Source: Castor canadensis
Taxonomy: Eukaryota; Chordata; Mammalia; Rodentia; Castoridae
Direction: 5' to 3'
NCBI RefSeq assembly: GCF_047511655.1
Contig: NC_133386.1
Location: forward strand, 125,731,866 to 125,795,865
Length of the DNA stretch: 64,000 bases
Part shown: piece after piece, positions 1-12,354 of the stretch
Layout: the number at the start of each line of letters is the position of its first letter
Position numbering within the stretch: position 1 is the first letter of the stretch
Made by a program: the position numbers and the translations under genes
The notes under the pieces: generated by a model
What the model was told of the DNA's origin: nothing
What the model saw: only the letters and a program-made list of their open reading frames with translations
Databases searched by the model: none

Positions 1-964
1 CATATTTTATTACATCCAGTTAAAACGGGATAATAATCTTTTTGATTGCATTATCCTATCAGTTTTCCTTTCTATCAGTTTTCCTTTCATATTACTACTG
101 ACTTTGTTTATTCATTTTATCTAAAAAATCTTTAGGAGTTATTGATTTATTCTTGATTATTTTGGATGTACAGAATGTTGTGCATTCTAAGTTAATATAT
201 GTATCATAAGGGAGTGTGAAATCCTCCTTTTGGTGCAATTTACATGAAGAAAAAAGATTTCTGAGTGTTTACCAAGATAAAAGAACCGATTTTCAGCACA
301 TAAATAAGTTAGATAAAGCAGTATTAATGAATGTTTTTATTTTTATTAAGAAGAAAACATTTGGATGTGACCAATATCACTTGCCTTTCCTATGTTTTCT
401 CTAGTGTTTTTTTAAACGTTGACCTTAGGATTTTTTAACCAGTTGTTTAACACAGTATTTGAGGGAAATGAATATGAAACTGTTCCATGCCTTCCTCTAG
501 TCCTAACTTCAAGGCCTTGTCAAATTCCCAAGCATTGTTTGCAAGTCTCCATTACTTTCTTTTCCCACAAGTCTGTGCCACTGAGGTTCCCAGCATGTCA
601 CAGAACTGAGATCCTTAGAAGAATAAACTGACATGTTCAGAATTAGACAAAACAAGGAAGGAAGCAGAGCTGTGAAATAGCATTAATTGCTTCTTTGAGT
701 GAAATGACCCTTTTCCAAAACCCTTTCAGATCCCTTCCCCTGTTTCCAGTACCTATTTTCAAAGATAAAGTACTCCCATCTGCTCTACCCCTAAAATGTG
801 CCCCAGGAATATCCCTTCTGGATCAGGAGGTTATGTAACTAGTATTTTGACAAGCTCAGGGCTTGCCATGTTTCTTTTCTGCCACCAACATACAAAGGGG
901 CAATTTCTTGCCCCACAAATCAAGCTTATATCCATAAGATCCATTGTGCTGTTCTTTGTCTTAT
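1..964. other. Unique AT-rich non-coding DNA
   Basis: No gene or recognisable repeat was seen. The short open frames here (60-80 codons) have low-complexity composition and no family resemblance. They are what chance gives in AT-rich DNA. Confidence 0.6.
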
Positions 965-1275
965 GCTTAAAAATTTTTTTATTAGGATATATTCATTTTA
1001 TAGGGGGGATTCATTGTGATAATTCCAAATAAGCTTATATTGTATATTGGTTAGATCACCCCCACTGCCTCTTCCTCTCGACCCCTTTCCCATCCCACTT
1101 AAAACTATTGCAAGAGGTTTCTTTGTTCTATTTCATTTAAGTATATGAAGTCCATCAACTATGTTCCCTCACCTTAATCTTCATTCACCCTCCCCCCCAC
1201 AAGTAACCCCATACACACTGTACCTATTTTACAGTCTTGTGTTTTGTTATTAATATCTAAGTTGAATGTCTTACA
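965..1275 (-). mobile_element. L1 3' end fragment (intermediate-age family)
   Basis: Read on the minus strand, this matches the 3' UTR of the inverted L1 ending near 42.3 kb. Both share, in order, a stretch about patients 'gtgaatgaagga', 'tggacttcatata', 'cctcttgcaat', a purine-rich 'gggtcgaggg' tract and an A-rich tail (here T-rich on the plus strand, near 967-980). Only the 3' UTR is present, so this is a strongly 5'-truncated copy. The match was made by eye within the window. Confidence 0.7.
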
Positions 1276-1299
1276 CTTTTATTAATTTTGTTTTCACTG

Positions 1300-1490
1300 G
1301 AATTTCTTCAAGTGCCTACTTTGTACTGAAAACTGTACTAACAGTAGAATGTAGAGATAAAAGTGACAAAGTGCCTGTGTTGAAGGTTCCCAAACTATAT
1401 CAGCAGTGGTTGACTTGGAGCTGATAACAGAAGTGCCATGTGATATATTCAGGGGAAAAGATCATGAGATAAGCACTGTCTTTTATCTGG
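1300..1490 (-). repeat. L2-like ancient LINE fragment
   Basis: The stretch 'agtgcctactttgtactgaaaactgtact' in spaced form, followed by 'gtagagataaaagtgacaa', follows the reverse complement of the mammal-wide L2 3' end (a 'tactatgtgccaggcactg'-type string). It is heavily diverged, so the call is by pattern only. Confidence 0.4.
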
Positions 1491-1799
1491 AGACATAATT
1501 GTTAGGGCTCACTAAATGTTTCCCTTCATGTAGGTAAAAGGGACCAAGTGACATATTGCCTGGATCTTCTAATTGCACTAAAAGATCAATTGCTTTGGGC
1601 ATGAGTGAAGGGGGCGCTGTTTCTCACACTCCCTCCCTTGCTGGAGCCAGGTTTTCTCTCTTACTCCTTGGTTATTACTGGACCTAACTGGGCTTATCTG
1701 GAGGCAAATGGAGATTTTAGAAAAGATACAGGATAGACAGAAAGGAATTTGGGTGTATTGTACACTCGGCTGGAGACACACAACCCTCATTGCTTGTTT

Positions 1800-2400
1800 T
1801 TCTCTATTTTGATTCTTTAAGGCCTTGATCCTTGCAGTTCTTTAAAACCTTGTTTAAAATTTCTTTCCTTAGGCTTGCACTGTCCCATGTTTGCTCTTAG
1901 TTTATCTTTAGCTTAATTGTTCTTAAAGTCTTTTGCTCCCAGGCTTGCACTGTCTCATCTTTCTTTTGCTCTCTTAAAGCCTCAGTGCTACAAACTTGCA
2001 AACAGCCACACCTACAACCTGCATATGCATAACTCTTAAAGTCTTGTCCTTAGACTTGCACTGTGCATTGTCCCATGTTCTCTTTGGTTTTTCTTTAGCT
2101 TTAGCTTTTTTAAGGCCTATGTATGAAGTTCTTTCTCAGCTTTGCTTTCTGAAGCCTATGTTAAAGTTCTCAGTGCAGACTTTCTATCAACCCCTCTTTA
2201 GCATTTTCCTTTCAGCAATTTTTCCCTTTTCCCTTTAGCATTTTCCCTTCAACAATTCTTTTCCCTTCAGCAATTTTTCCCTTCAATAATTCTTTTCCCT
2301 TCCAAAAGCTTCCCAAACCAAAGAGCCCAAAGTAAAGCCCCAAAAGCAAAAGCCCAGAAAGCCCAATGTAAAGCCCCAAAAGGCAAAAGCTCCTTTTCCA
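1800..2400. repeat. Degenerate tandem repeats with a strand-composition switch
   Basis: Three imperfect copies of a unit containing 'cttgcactgtc' occur near 1872, 1943 and 2053, among pyrimidine-rich DNA. From about 2198 to 2310 a second repeat built on 'ttttcccttcagcaa' follows. From about 2318 the composition flips to purine/C-rich, with copies of 'gtaaagccccaaaag' at about 2331 and 2370. The three repeat types sit side by side. I see no coding potential. Possible origins are the low-complexity part of an LTR/ERV element or an expanded satellite-like tract. Confidence 0.6.
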
Positions 2401-2640
2401 CCTTCAGGTGTCTGTTATAGCAGCAAACAGGGTAGAACCACAGGGAGGGGCATGACATTGTAACAGGAGAAACCTGTGTTGCTGCTTCTCTGAACACAGC
2501 TTAGGAGACTGTTCTGAAAGGCAGCTGTTCTGCCTTTCCCTGTTTTGTGGCCGGGGGCTGTGCATATCACCTACAGGTAAAAGCAATTAACTGCGTCTTG
2601 CCTTGCTTGTGTCCAGTTCTCATAGGCTTTTATCCACTCC
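2400..2640 (-). other. Possible LTR-like segment (unclassified)
   Basis: This segment is more GC-rich than its surroundings and lies next to the repetitive block. Read on the minus strand it has TATA-like stretches ('ggataaaagcc', 'gctataaca'). Some rodent retroviral LTRs carry similar low-complexity tracts beside a promoter region. I could not find paired termini, a primer-binding site or a target-site duplication, so the call is speculative. Confidence 0.2.
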
Positions 2641-3330
2641 CCACACATAAGTAGAAGTAGAAATTCTAAAGGGCATCTGAGCAGTAATAAAAATAGTAAA
2701 ATCAGGCCGATTTGGATACAATACAGGAATACTTAGGTAGCTTAAGGGATAAAGAGGGAGAATTGGGAAGGGTATTTAGGATCTTCCATGTTTGTTTTAA
2801 TTTTAAATGAAAGCAAAATATCAAAAGACAGCTTTGTAGTTAACATGGTCTAAGTAGGGCTGACAATCCACCATCTTGAACTCTGTCCTCTAAATTCACC
2901 TATTTTTCTTCTTAGCCTTACTAAATTTTAAGAAATATTACTAGGTTGAGAGTGGAATCCATATAATATTTTCCAAGTGGTAGAGTAAATATATAAACTG
3001 TTGTCATGCGACTTTGGCTCTTGTATTTAATGTAGATGAATCTTCAGGCTGGAAAAAGGTTAAGAAAAGTCTTAGGTTATGTTCACTTATCAGCATCCAT
3101 TTTTGTGGAGAGGTTGCTATGTCATGAAAAGGGTCTCAAGGGAGATGATTTCTGATTAGGTTCAATACAACTTTTATAGAGAGTTTCAACAGAGGAGGTT
3201 AAGACAAAGAATGTGAAGGAAACAATACATCATTAAGCATGAAATACTCAGTACTTCACCATTTATCACTGGTTTTAAAACATAAAACTGAGAATTCAAG
3301 ATGATCTATGTGTAAGTTTGAATGTGTGCT
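2641..3330. other. Unique non-coding DNA
   Basis: No gene or confident repeat was recognised in this AT-rich stretch. Confidence 0.5.
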
Positions 3331-3339
3331 TAAAAACAT

Positions 3340-4175
3340 AATATTTACCATCATAACAATTTTAATGTACAGTACAGTTGTACTATATGAAAATGACATA
3401 CAGCAAATTTCTAGAATTTTTTCATGTTGCAAAACTGAAATTCAATACATACTTTAAAAACCCTCCTTTCTCCCCTACCCACCCCCCCAATCTGACAACC
3501 ACTATTCTACTTTCCATTGCTTTGAGTTTGGTTACTTTAGATACCTTATATAAATGGATTTTTGTGCATTTGTCTTTTCTGACTGCCTTATTTTATGTAG
3601 CATAATATCCTCTATGTGCATTTGTATTATAACCTACAACAGAATTCCTTTCTTTATAAGATTGAATAATGTTCAAGTGTATGTATGTATCACATTTTTA
3701 ATACATTCTTCTGTTGATGGACATTTATACAGGCCACCTATACCTCTTGACTATTGAGAATATATTGCAATGAACATGGAAGTGCAAATATCTCTTCAAG
3801 ATCTTGTTTTCAATTATTTTGGATATATATCCAGAAATGGGATTGCTGGATCATAAGATAGTTATGTTTTTAATCTATAAAGCTAACTTTCTGCTGTTTT
3901 TCTTAATGGCTACACTACTTTACATTCCCACCAGTGGTGTATATTCTTGATATTAAAATATCTTGCCCCATTCAATATGGTGTCTTTTCACTGTACTATT
4001 TCTTGTGCTGTGTATTAGTACCATTTTTTCTTTTACTTTTGTTGCCTGTGACTTTGATGTAATGTCCAAGAAATCAATGCCAAATCCAAGGTCATGGAGC
4101 TCTTTGCCTCAGTATTCTTCTAGGCATTTTATAGTTTCTGTCTTATATTTAGGTAGTTAATATATGTGGCTTTAA
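3340..4175 (-). mobile_element. Old L1 (L1M-type) ORF2/3' end fragment
   Basis: On the minus strand the sequence follows the C-terminal part of L1 ORF2 and its 3' region. Plus-strand landmarks are 'gattgaataatgttcaa', 'tctgttgatggacattta', 'gggattgctggatca' and 'acattcccaccagtg', all antisense to familiar ORF2 segments. The part beyond 3970 ('ccaagaaatcaatgccaaatcc') is from further upstream in ORF2, so there is an internal deletion. All frames are broken, so this is an old copy. Confidence 0.75.
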
Positions 4176-5640
4176 TTTTTCTATACTGCAGAGGTTCTGT
4201 TGCCTGAGTCTACTGGTACAGCCTAGTGCTTGGAATTTTAGGACCAGGCCTGAGGACTGGCTCCACAGTGATTGGAGCAAAAGACTAGGGTTGTAGGTGT
4301 TCTGGCACTGGAGTCTTCAGACGATAGTTGGAGCATGATACTAGAGTTCACAGGAGAAAACCTGGTGCTTGGGGCTGAGGAAGTAAAGTGCTTCTTCATT
4401 CTTCTTCTCCCACATGAAGGTATATTTCTCTGTGCTGCATGATGTTGGAGGAGAAATAATAAGTAATGTGAAACTGTCCTTCCTACTTTTTAGTGCCTTC
4501 TTTCTTATTTTTGTGCTCTACCAAGGTGGTAATCACTCCTCAGAAATCCTTAGCTCTCATGACTATATTTCTGAATATGGATAGTTGTTCAAATTCATGT
4601 TTTCATAAGGGGAAGAGCTCTGGGGTCTCAATAGCTCTTCAACTTGCTAATGTCACATTTTCATCATTTTTTCAACTCTATGTTTTACACATTTTCTTGA
4701 ATTTAGTACTGGGTAATTGTTTAAATTTGTACAAATCATAGCTAGGTTTTACATGTTCTTTCTCAAAGTTGAAGTAAATTTGTCTTTTTTTTTTAACCTT
4801 ATGGATCTTAACTAAGGTAAATGCATGATTTTAACACATTTTTGAAAAATCAAAAATCACTTCCAGAATACAAATATTAATGAAATGATCCCTAGGAATA
4901 TGAGAATAGAAGGTTGGAAAACATTGGACTGAGTGCTGTCTAAAATAGCCTTTAAATTTAGGCATTTATGAGTCTTTTTGTCTATCATGAATGTTAATAT
5001 GCAGAATGCAATATTTTTGGTTGAGGAAAACTGCAAACCTTTATGTCATGCCTAGTCTGTAGTCACTAGGCAAAAGTAAAATAGAAGTTTTAATATACAT
5101 GGCTAGATTACAGATTCTTTGATAGAGGTTGAACCATTATAAATCTGAGGGATGAATATTAAGCAAAATTTCATAACTCAGGAAAATGATTTTGTTTGCA
5201 TTACATTTTCCCAAGTAAAAATTTTATAATTATCCAACCAAATGCAGTGTGTGCTTAGCAATTTAGAAGCATGTTTGAATAAGTAGGCAAAAGGAAATGA
5301 GTGACTTGGCTAACATTCAATATAGCAACTGAAATAGAAAGGCCAATGTCCGTAAGGTTTAATTTTGGTTTAACTAGATTATGTTGAAAACTTTTTCATG
5401 CGGTCAATTATTTCACATAAGCAGATGCAATTTTATGCTGTGCTTCAATGTCCCTGGTGCATTTTTTGTCTAATCTACAATAGATTGAACATCAACAACT
5501 TGCCAAATAATCAAACATTATGGACCAGAAAAAAAATACTGGAATTTTCTCACACATGTTTTCTATGGTGACTTAGAAATTGCATTTTGTTCCCAATAAG
5601 ACACATAGAATACAAAATAGGCTTTTGTCAAAATGCAATA
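4176..5640. other. Unique non-coding DNA
   Basis: AT-rich DNA with no recognised gene. The 82-codon frame at 4493-4741 has no recognisable family features. Confidence 0.5.
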
Positions 5641-5644
5641 TTTA

Positions 5645-5785
5645 GAAAAAGCTCAGAATCAGGAAGAACCTATATTCCAATCTGTTTGAACCCCACCAAT
5701 TATTTGACCTTGAGAAAATTACCACCACTCTTCAGAACCTCATATTCTTCAACTGTAAGATAGTGAGCGTAAGAGAATAGAGGCA
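5645..5785 (+). repeat. MIR SINE fragment
   Basis: The core pattern 'tatttgaccttgagaaaatta' in spaced form, then 'cctcatattcttcaactgtaag', matches the MIR layout (gaccttgggcaa ... cctcagtttcctcatctgtaaa). It is diverged. Confidence 0.55.
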
Positions 5786-6894
5786 TTCTTATTGGACTTC
5801 CATTTACCTAACTCATTTAATTAACATCTATCTGTCTCCATATCTTCTATAAAACATACTGATTGATGACCAAACACTGTGAAACCATGATGCTTATGAA
5901 GTACTCTGTAGAATATTCACGTGCTTTATTCTGTAAAACTAATTTTCATAAGCCAAGGTTTATATTATTTCTCCCAAAATCTTATTTATGTCATTGTACT
6001 TGGTATTGTAATTATATAATTCAATAAAATTTAAATAAGCTGATAAAATATGAGCACATTAAGTAGTTTTCAGGGCTTTGGAAAGGCTATAAAGATCAGG
6101 CATAAAAATTATACAATTTTGGGGGTAAGATGATGGTAAATGATTGGAAACATCATAAATAGCTAGGATTTGGCACTTAAACAGACTCACAAGTATTTTA
6201 AATTGCCTTTCTACTTCAAACTAACAAAAGCTAGGCATTAACAAAGATCACCTATGGGTATGATTCATGCAAGGATAAGCATCTAGTAAGCAGGCTAAAA
6301 ACAAATAAAAAACTTGGTCCCATCTAAATATCTTTTAAATGAAATGTGAAAATGAATTCTGGTAATATTAGGGAATAAGTCATCCTTAAATCCTATCACA
6401 GGCTACATAATACTGGGGCACCAGAAGCATCACAAACAGGAAACTAGAAGAGATTTTGCTCTTGAAAAAGAGCACTTACAACAGCTAAAAAGTATATGTT
6501 TATGGCCATTATTATTACTATTTTTCTTAAAGGTATTAAATTATCCCCTGGTAGTCTAACAATTTGAGGCAATGAGAACAAGTCTGGGTAACATTTTGGA
6601 AAGGAGATAAATGTAGAAGGGCAAAAAACCCAACATCTGTGCATAAACTTTACTTAATTTTCTGTCTATTCTACTATACAAGCAAGATGGAAACAGGAGG
6701 GATTCAGTGCAGAAATCAGAGAAGACTCTAACGAGAAAGAATTGCAAAGCAGAGGTTTTTGACTTTGCTACTTTTGGAAAGGTCATAGATATTGCCTTAG
6801 CAGAGAGACTTCAAGATATCTATTATAGATATCTTTATGTAACGGAAAGAGTATATGCTGAAAGATTTAAAGATTATTTTTGTTTTGTTTTAGG
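5786..6894. other. Unique non-coding DNA
   Basis: No gene or confident repeat was recognised. The overlapping short frames at 6444-6934 on both strands look like chance. Confidence 0.5.
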
Positions 6895-6897
6895 TCA

Positions 6898-7042
6898 TTC
6901 TTTTTTTGAGATACAATCTCATTATGTAGCCTAGGCTGACCTCAAACTTGCTACATAGCACAGTTTGGCTCTGAATTTGTGATCTTCCTTCCTGAGTCTA
7001 CTGAGTGCTGGGATTAAAGGGGAGAACCAACATGCAAGCAAA
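6898..7042 (-). repeat. B1-like SINE, minus orientation
   Basis: The plus strand reads T-tract, 'tttgagatacaatctcatta', 'tgtagcctaggctgacctc', 'aatttgtgatcttcc', 'gagtgctgggattaaag'. This is the reverse complement of a 7SL-derived rodent B1 element, with its A-tail at the low-coordinate end. It is diverged and has an internal insert around 6955-6975. The element supports a rodent origin. Confidence 0.8.
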
Positions 7043-7299
7043 ATAGTTTTAATGAAAGAGCATAATTGAAATCTCAACAGAATTGGAACTATGAGAAAGA
7101 AATTCTAGACCTGAAAAGTACAGTAATTAAGTAAAAGATAAGTTCTGATGGCTCAAAAACATTCATGATGGAGTGAAAACTAGTGCACTTGAGAACAAAT
7201 CAATTTAAATTAAGCAGCAGGAAGAAGTAATAAAGCAAACGGATGAAGAATGGGTAGAGATCTGTAGGAGAGTACCTCATGGTCTATTGTGTAGTCTCT

Positions 7300-7345
7300 C
7301 ACACACACACATTCACACATATACCTAGCCACACATGTATACACA
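7300..7345. repeat. CA-rich simple repeat
   Basis: Short (CA)n tract with interruptions ('cacacacacac', then 'cacacatatacc'). Confidence 0.7.
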
Positions 7346-7389
7346 CCTACTGAAGTCCTTGCTTCTAGAATGTATAGAAAACATGTCAA

Positions 7390-7730
7390 TAATATAATAA
7401 GCAGAAATAATATAATAAACAACAATATGCAAAATATTTGAACAGACATTTGCAAAAGAAGGTATACAAAGGGCCACTAAACCTGTAAGAAGCTGCTCAA
7501 TATCTTTAGTCATCAGAAAGATGCAAATTAAAACCATATGTGTTCTACCATGGATGGCTAAATTAAAAAAAAACAAAATTATACATGTAAGGATGTGTAG
7601 CAACTGAAATATTCAGACATTGCTGATGGGGTTATAAAATGAAATGGTTGTTTTATAAAACAGCTTGGCAGTTTCAAAAAATGTAAACGTATTCCTAATG
7701 TGCTCCATATGTTTCCATCTACTCTTGGAC
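7390..7730 (+). mobile_element. Old L1 ORF2 C-terminal fragment
   Basis: 'gaacagacatttgcaaaaga', 'tcagaaagatgcaaattaaa' and 'gctgatggggttataaaatg' follow the 3' part of L1 ORF2 in the sense direction. No open frame survives, and the fragment is truncated on both sides. Confidence 0.65.
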
Positions 7731-8345
7731 TGGGGACTGCCTGGGTAATATTCTTCTCATCATAGATCACAGGACTCCAAGAAAACTCATGTGCTAATTT
7801 TGGAATGCAGAGCCAGAATTGAAACATAGAAACCTTCTTCGTCATCTCATGGCCTAAGCATGTCATGGTCAGGTTCATCATTAACACCTTGAGGAAACAT
7901 ACTCTGTAACTTCTCTGTGTGGTACTTCAAAGCCACATGACAGTTAATGCAGGGGAAATGTAAGAAATTGTATCTGCCACAATGATACATTAATCTAAGG
8001 TGGTACAATTATTAACATCTCCATTTAGTGAAGAAATAGAAGAGTAAATGGCAGAGTTCAGTGGAAATGAGTAAAGAAGAAAGAAAATGACTTGGGTCAG
8101 CCCTGAAAGGGGGATCTGAGTGATTATGCAGGCACAATGAATGCTTAGTTGAGCCTTTTCTAAGAACAGGAGAAGTGAAATGCTCCCTGATTAGATTTTC
8201 AGTAATTTCAGTGTCTAGACATAAAGGAATGTTGTGACACTGTCAGAAATGAAGCTCAGACCTTCTTTTCCCTCATTCTCCTTGAATACTCACTAACATT
8301 TACACACACCTCACAGTTCATGATATCTTTTTTGGTATACTAGTT
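7731..8345. other. Unique non-coding DNA
   Basis: Nothing recognisable. The 102-codon minus frame at 7579-7887 overlaps the L1 relic and has no family signature. Confidence 0.45.
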
Positions 8346-8349
8346 TTAA

Positions 8350-8505
8350 CCCCTGAAGAACCCTGAAAAATAATATTTATTACTTAAACTCTTTATAAAT
8401 GAGGAAAAATGGAGGAATCAGAGACATGAGGTGGCTGTTTGAGTTTATAAAAGATTGAAATTAGGAGTCAAATCTGGATCTTGTACTAGAAACAGCTTTT
8501 ACATA
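8350..8505 (-). repeat. MIR SINE fragment, minus
   Basis: 'ataaatgaggaaaaatggagg' in spaced form, followed by 'ggagtcaaatctgg', resembles the antisense MIR pattern (gatgaggaaactgaggc ... gattcaaacc). It is weak and diverged. Confidence 0.4.
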
Positions 8506-9575
8506 ATTTGATAGTTCTTAATCTAGATTTGAATACATAGAAAGTGTTTAACAAATATTTTCATAGCTAAATTTATACAGAAAAGTAAGTGCTGCTTGGA
8601 TTTAGTAAGGAGAGAATAATTTAATGTCTAAAGAAGTGATTTCCTTTAAAATATATCCTTTGTGAATATTCCTTAAAGAAATTTCAATTTCTTCTAACTT
8701 TACCCATGTATATTCAGAAAATAACAATGTTTCAAATTGGTAGTTGTTAGAATGTGACTATATCTCATTTTTCATACTGCGGAAACATTAAGGCAGGAAG
8801 ATAATTGTCTCCATCTTGTAAGATTGGGAAAAGAAAGGTGACCTATGAACATTTGCCCAGTGTTCCAACAGCGATATTTCTAGCTAAACTTAAACCAGAT
8901 CTGTTCTTTATTTTTTTCCATCCCATTTTTCTACAATTATTCAGAATAAAACCTCATATGTGTAATTTCTTCCTCAACTCTAGAGAGATGATGACATTTA
9001 GAGACCATTTAATTGCAGTAATCTTAATGTCCTCATTAAAATTTTCTTATATCCCAGTCAAAATATGCTCATATTTTGTAGCAGTTCTTAATGTTTGTAG
9101 GCTGCTGAGTTCCCATGGGACTTGCTGAAAACATTTAATTAAGAGACAATTGTTCCAACATATGTTAATTTTCATTTTCTTAGGTGTTTACTAGTGTAGA
9201 TCCTTGTTGAATTAGCCCCTCCTTTTTGATATTTTGAAGTGTTAAATTGTTTTGTCTTCATTATTCTGCAGGATCCATCATTGTTTTTCAAGGGAATCCT
9301 TCATTCCTAAAATGTCTTCTCTTCTGCAGTTTGTCACCAGATAATTATCCAGTACTCAAAAATGAATTCCCCAAAACGCATCGCACAAAATAGAAAAGTT
9401 CTATGGGAAACTACTTTGTACTACACAGAGTACAATTTCCCACATCCTTTTAATATTTTTAATGTGCACATTGAAGCCCTGTGAACAACTTTACTAAGAA
9501 ATTTGGTCAGCATTTTAAATCCTTAAATTTAAAGACATTTACAGTAAAATATCATTTAAAATGTACAATAAAATA
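8506..9575. other. Unique non-coding DNA
   Basis: No gene was recognised. The 107-codon plus frame at 8805-9128 has neither a recognisable domain nor a plausible exon structure. Confidence 0.45.
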
Positions 9576-9584
9576 ATTTTTGGA

Positions 9585-9810
9585 GCCATGAAACACAGTG
9601 AAGTACTGATATTTACAACAACATGGATGGACCTTGAAAGCATTATCATAAATGAAAAAAGACAATTACAAATCATACAATTACATATTGTGTGATTCCA
9701 TCTGTTGGAAATCTATAGAGTAGGCTGAGTATATCTAGGTAGAAATAATATTAGTGGTCACTGATGGCTTGGCTGGAGCAGTGAATAGGGAGATCTCTTT
9801 AGGGAATTTA
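9585..9810 (+). mobile_element. Old L1 3' end (L1MA/L1MB-like)
   Basis: 'acatggatggaccttgaaag', 'attatcataaatgaaa', 'tattgtgtgattccatctg' and 'attagtggtcactgatggc' follow the sense 3' end of old mammalian L1. A younger L1 begins immediately downstream. Confidence 0.7.
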
Positions 9811-9825
9811 AAAGTGTCTCAAAAA

Positions 9826-10620
9826 TATCTTGGGGATATACCCAAAGGAATGTGACACAGGTTACTCCCGAGGCACCTGCACACCCATGTTTATTGCAGT
9901 ACTATTCACAATAGCCAAGTTATGAAAACAGCCAAGATGCCCCACTACTGATGAATGGATCAAGAAAATGTAGCATTTATACACAATGGAATACTACTCA
10001 GCCATGAAGAAGAATGAAATCTTATCATTTGCAGGTAAATGGCTGGAACTGGAGAACATCATCCTGAGCGAGGTTAGCCAGGCCCAGAAGACCAAAAATC
10101 ATATGTTCTCCCTCATATGTGGACATTAGATCAAGGGCAAACACAACAAGGGGATTGGACTTTGAGCACATGATAAAAGTGAGAGCACACAAGGGAGGTG
10201 TGAGGATAGGTAAGACACCTAAAAAATTAGCTAGCATTTGTTGCCCTTAACGCAGAGAAACTATAGTAGATACCTTAAAAGCAACTGAGGCCAATAGGAG
10301 AAGGGGACCAGGAACTAGAGAAAAGGTTAGATCAAAAAGAATTAACCTAGAAGGTAACACCCACGCACAGGAAATTAATGTGAGTCAACTCCCTGTATAG
10401 CTATCCTTATCTCAACCAGCAAAAACCCTTATTCCTTACCATTATGGCTTATACTCTCTCTACAACAAAATTAGAAATAAGGGCAATATAGTTTCTGCTG
10501 GGTATTGAGGGGGTAGGGGAGAGAGGGAGGGGGTGGAGTGGGTGGTAAGGGAGGGGATGGGGGCAGGGGGGAGAAATGACCCAAGCCTTGTATGCACATG
10601 AATAATAAAATAAAAAAAAA
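9826..10620 (+). mobile_element. Young-family L1, 5'-truncated
   Basis: This copy holds the last part of ORF2 and the full 3' UTR. It runs from 'gggatatacccaaagg' through the C-terminal ORF2 stretch, then a G-rich polypurine tract (10509-10572), 'gacccaagccttgtatgcac', an AATAAA-type signal and an A-tail near 10607-10620. It shows the same landmarks as the copies at 22.8-24.6, 27.0-31.1 and 37.7-38.4 kb. I could not define a clean target-site duplication. Confidence 0.88.
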
Positions 10621-11535
10621 GAACTCACCTATGCCAGTCATTGAACTGAGAAAGTAAAAATCAGCTCAGACTGAGAAAGTAAAAATCTGCCATTGATCAA
10701 GTTAGAATAGGAACTGAATAGTCAGCCACTGTAAAGTAAACAAGGCTAGCATTATTCTGATATCAAAGCCAAAGGAGGATAGCTCGAAAAAGATAGTAAA
10801 GGTCAATATCAATCATTAATGCAGATATGAAGTAAAACACTGTAAAATCAATGGGTCAAGAAGGTGGGAAAATCAGGTTCACTTAATTTCCAACTTTAAA
10901 TGTAAGATATACTTTTGAAATGTATTTTGTAATGAAAACACATTGAGATAATCCTACTCCTTGCTGTTAATCTAAATGTAAAATGTAATGCCCATAGATT
11001 AAAAAAATAAATAAATATAAAATAAATTAGATAATACAATTAAATCTTTTAGTATTGATGTTAGCATGACAAGTGGAAGTTTTCAGTTATTATTACTGAT
11101 GTGGTTGTTGTCACAAAAGAATTTTACCCCTTATATACATCTCTCCTATTCTGTTTTTATGTCCTTGTCCCTCTGCCTCCAACTATTTTGTTTCCATTTT
11201 GTGCTTGGTACATACTCAGCTTTGTTTTTCTGAAATACTGCTTAAGACAGAAACTATGTGAGGTTCCTCTGAAGATGAGTACTGGTACAAACTACGTACA
11301 AACTCTATGTACAAACTCCTGCGAGATACTTTGTGAAGTACAAAGCTATATGTGTCTCTCTGCAAAAATAAAGACTGCTGTGTGATTGGGGAATATGACA
11401 TGTACACAAATAATTGTAATACAACCAGCAAAGAGACCAGGTCACACTGAGGTTAAAAAAAATAAGAAGGAATATCTATATAGATGAATTTAAGAGAAAG
11501 GCATGAAAGCGTCAGAGAAATTTGTTAAGCAGCCA
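10621..11535. other. Unique non-coding DNA
   Basis: AT-rich, including a short local duplication ('ctgagaaagtaaaaatc' twice near 10647-10687). The 94-codon frame at 11101-11385 has no recognisable family and no splice context. Confidence 0.5.
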
Positions 11536-11539
11536 AAAA

Positions 11540-12020
11540 ATTTGTTAAGGATGGGCAGAATAATGGATCTCTAAAGATCCACTTCCTAATTCCAGGAAAC
11601 TGTCAAAATATTAGAATGAAAAAAAGAGTTGAAGTTACAGGTAAGGTAAGGTTGCTAACCAGATAAACGTAAACTGGATTACTGAACTTAAAATCCTGGA
11701 TTACTGAAGGGACCCAGTGTAATCACAAGTTTCCTTAGAATGGACGAGGAAGGCAGAAGAGGAGACTGTGACAATGGGAAAAGGCACAAAAGGATTCAGT
11801 GTTGCCAGGTTTGATGATGGAGATGGCTATGATCCAACCAATGTAAGTGGCCTGTAGGAAAGGGCACATTCTTCCACAAGATTCCAAAAAGATACACAGT
11901 CCTGCTGACCCCATGACTTTAGCCTTGTAAGACTGATTTAGGACTTCTAAAATTCAGTTACCAGATAACATTTTGTTCTTACAATTTGTTACAGAAGCAG
12001 CAGAAGACTAATAGAAAACT
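11540..12020 (+). mobile_element. MaLR-type (MLT1-like) LTR relic
   Basis: The order of landmarks fits a mammal-wide ERVL-MaLR LTR: 'aaagatccacttcctaattcc', 'ggacccagtgtaatcacaag' (about 11710), 'ggaggcagaagaggag'-like purine tract, 'gaccccatgactttagcc' (11908), 'ggacttctaaaattcagt' and 'tttgttacagaagcagcaga' (11987) near the 3' end. It is old and non-coding. No internal sequence or second LTR was seen. Confidence 0.6.
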
Positions 12021-12109
12021 ATATGATGATTCCATCTATAAAAATTGGCTTTTCTGGCATTAAGATCACTTAATCTTTCAGTTCTCTATTCATTCTTTGA
12101 AAAGTTAGC

Positions 12110-12245
12110 TGCTTAACACTTTTTCAGGCACAATTTCAGAAGCTGGAGAAACAGCTATACAAGATTCCCATCCCCTAAGAGTTCATAGGTTAGTGGGTAC
12201 AAATAATAAGTATGTAAACATTTATATCAGTGAAGAACTAAAAAT
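12110..12245 (-). repeat. L2-like fragment, minus
   Basis: 'ttttcaggcacaatttcagaag' in spaced form and 'agagttcataggttagtgg' resemble the antisense L2 3' end (cactgttctaggcac ... gagcttacattctagtggg). Weak. Confidence 0.35.
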
Positions 12246-12354
12246 CAGGAAAATATATGACTTATTTTATGGGTAATTACAGATGACTATATATATGTAC
12301 CAGACCTTGTGCTAACTATAACCGAAAATGGAAAAAGTTCTTTTAAACAGAGGC

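Noticed and set aside
2267-2497. Minus-strand ORF with repeated Phe/Gly/Ala/Leu residues
   Set aside because: It is generated by the 'gtaaagccccaaaag' repeat and not by a gene.
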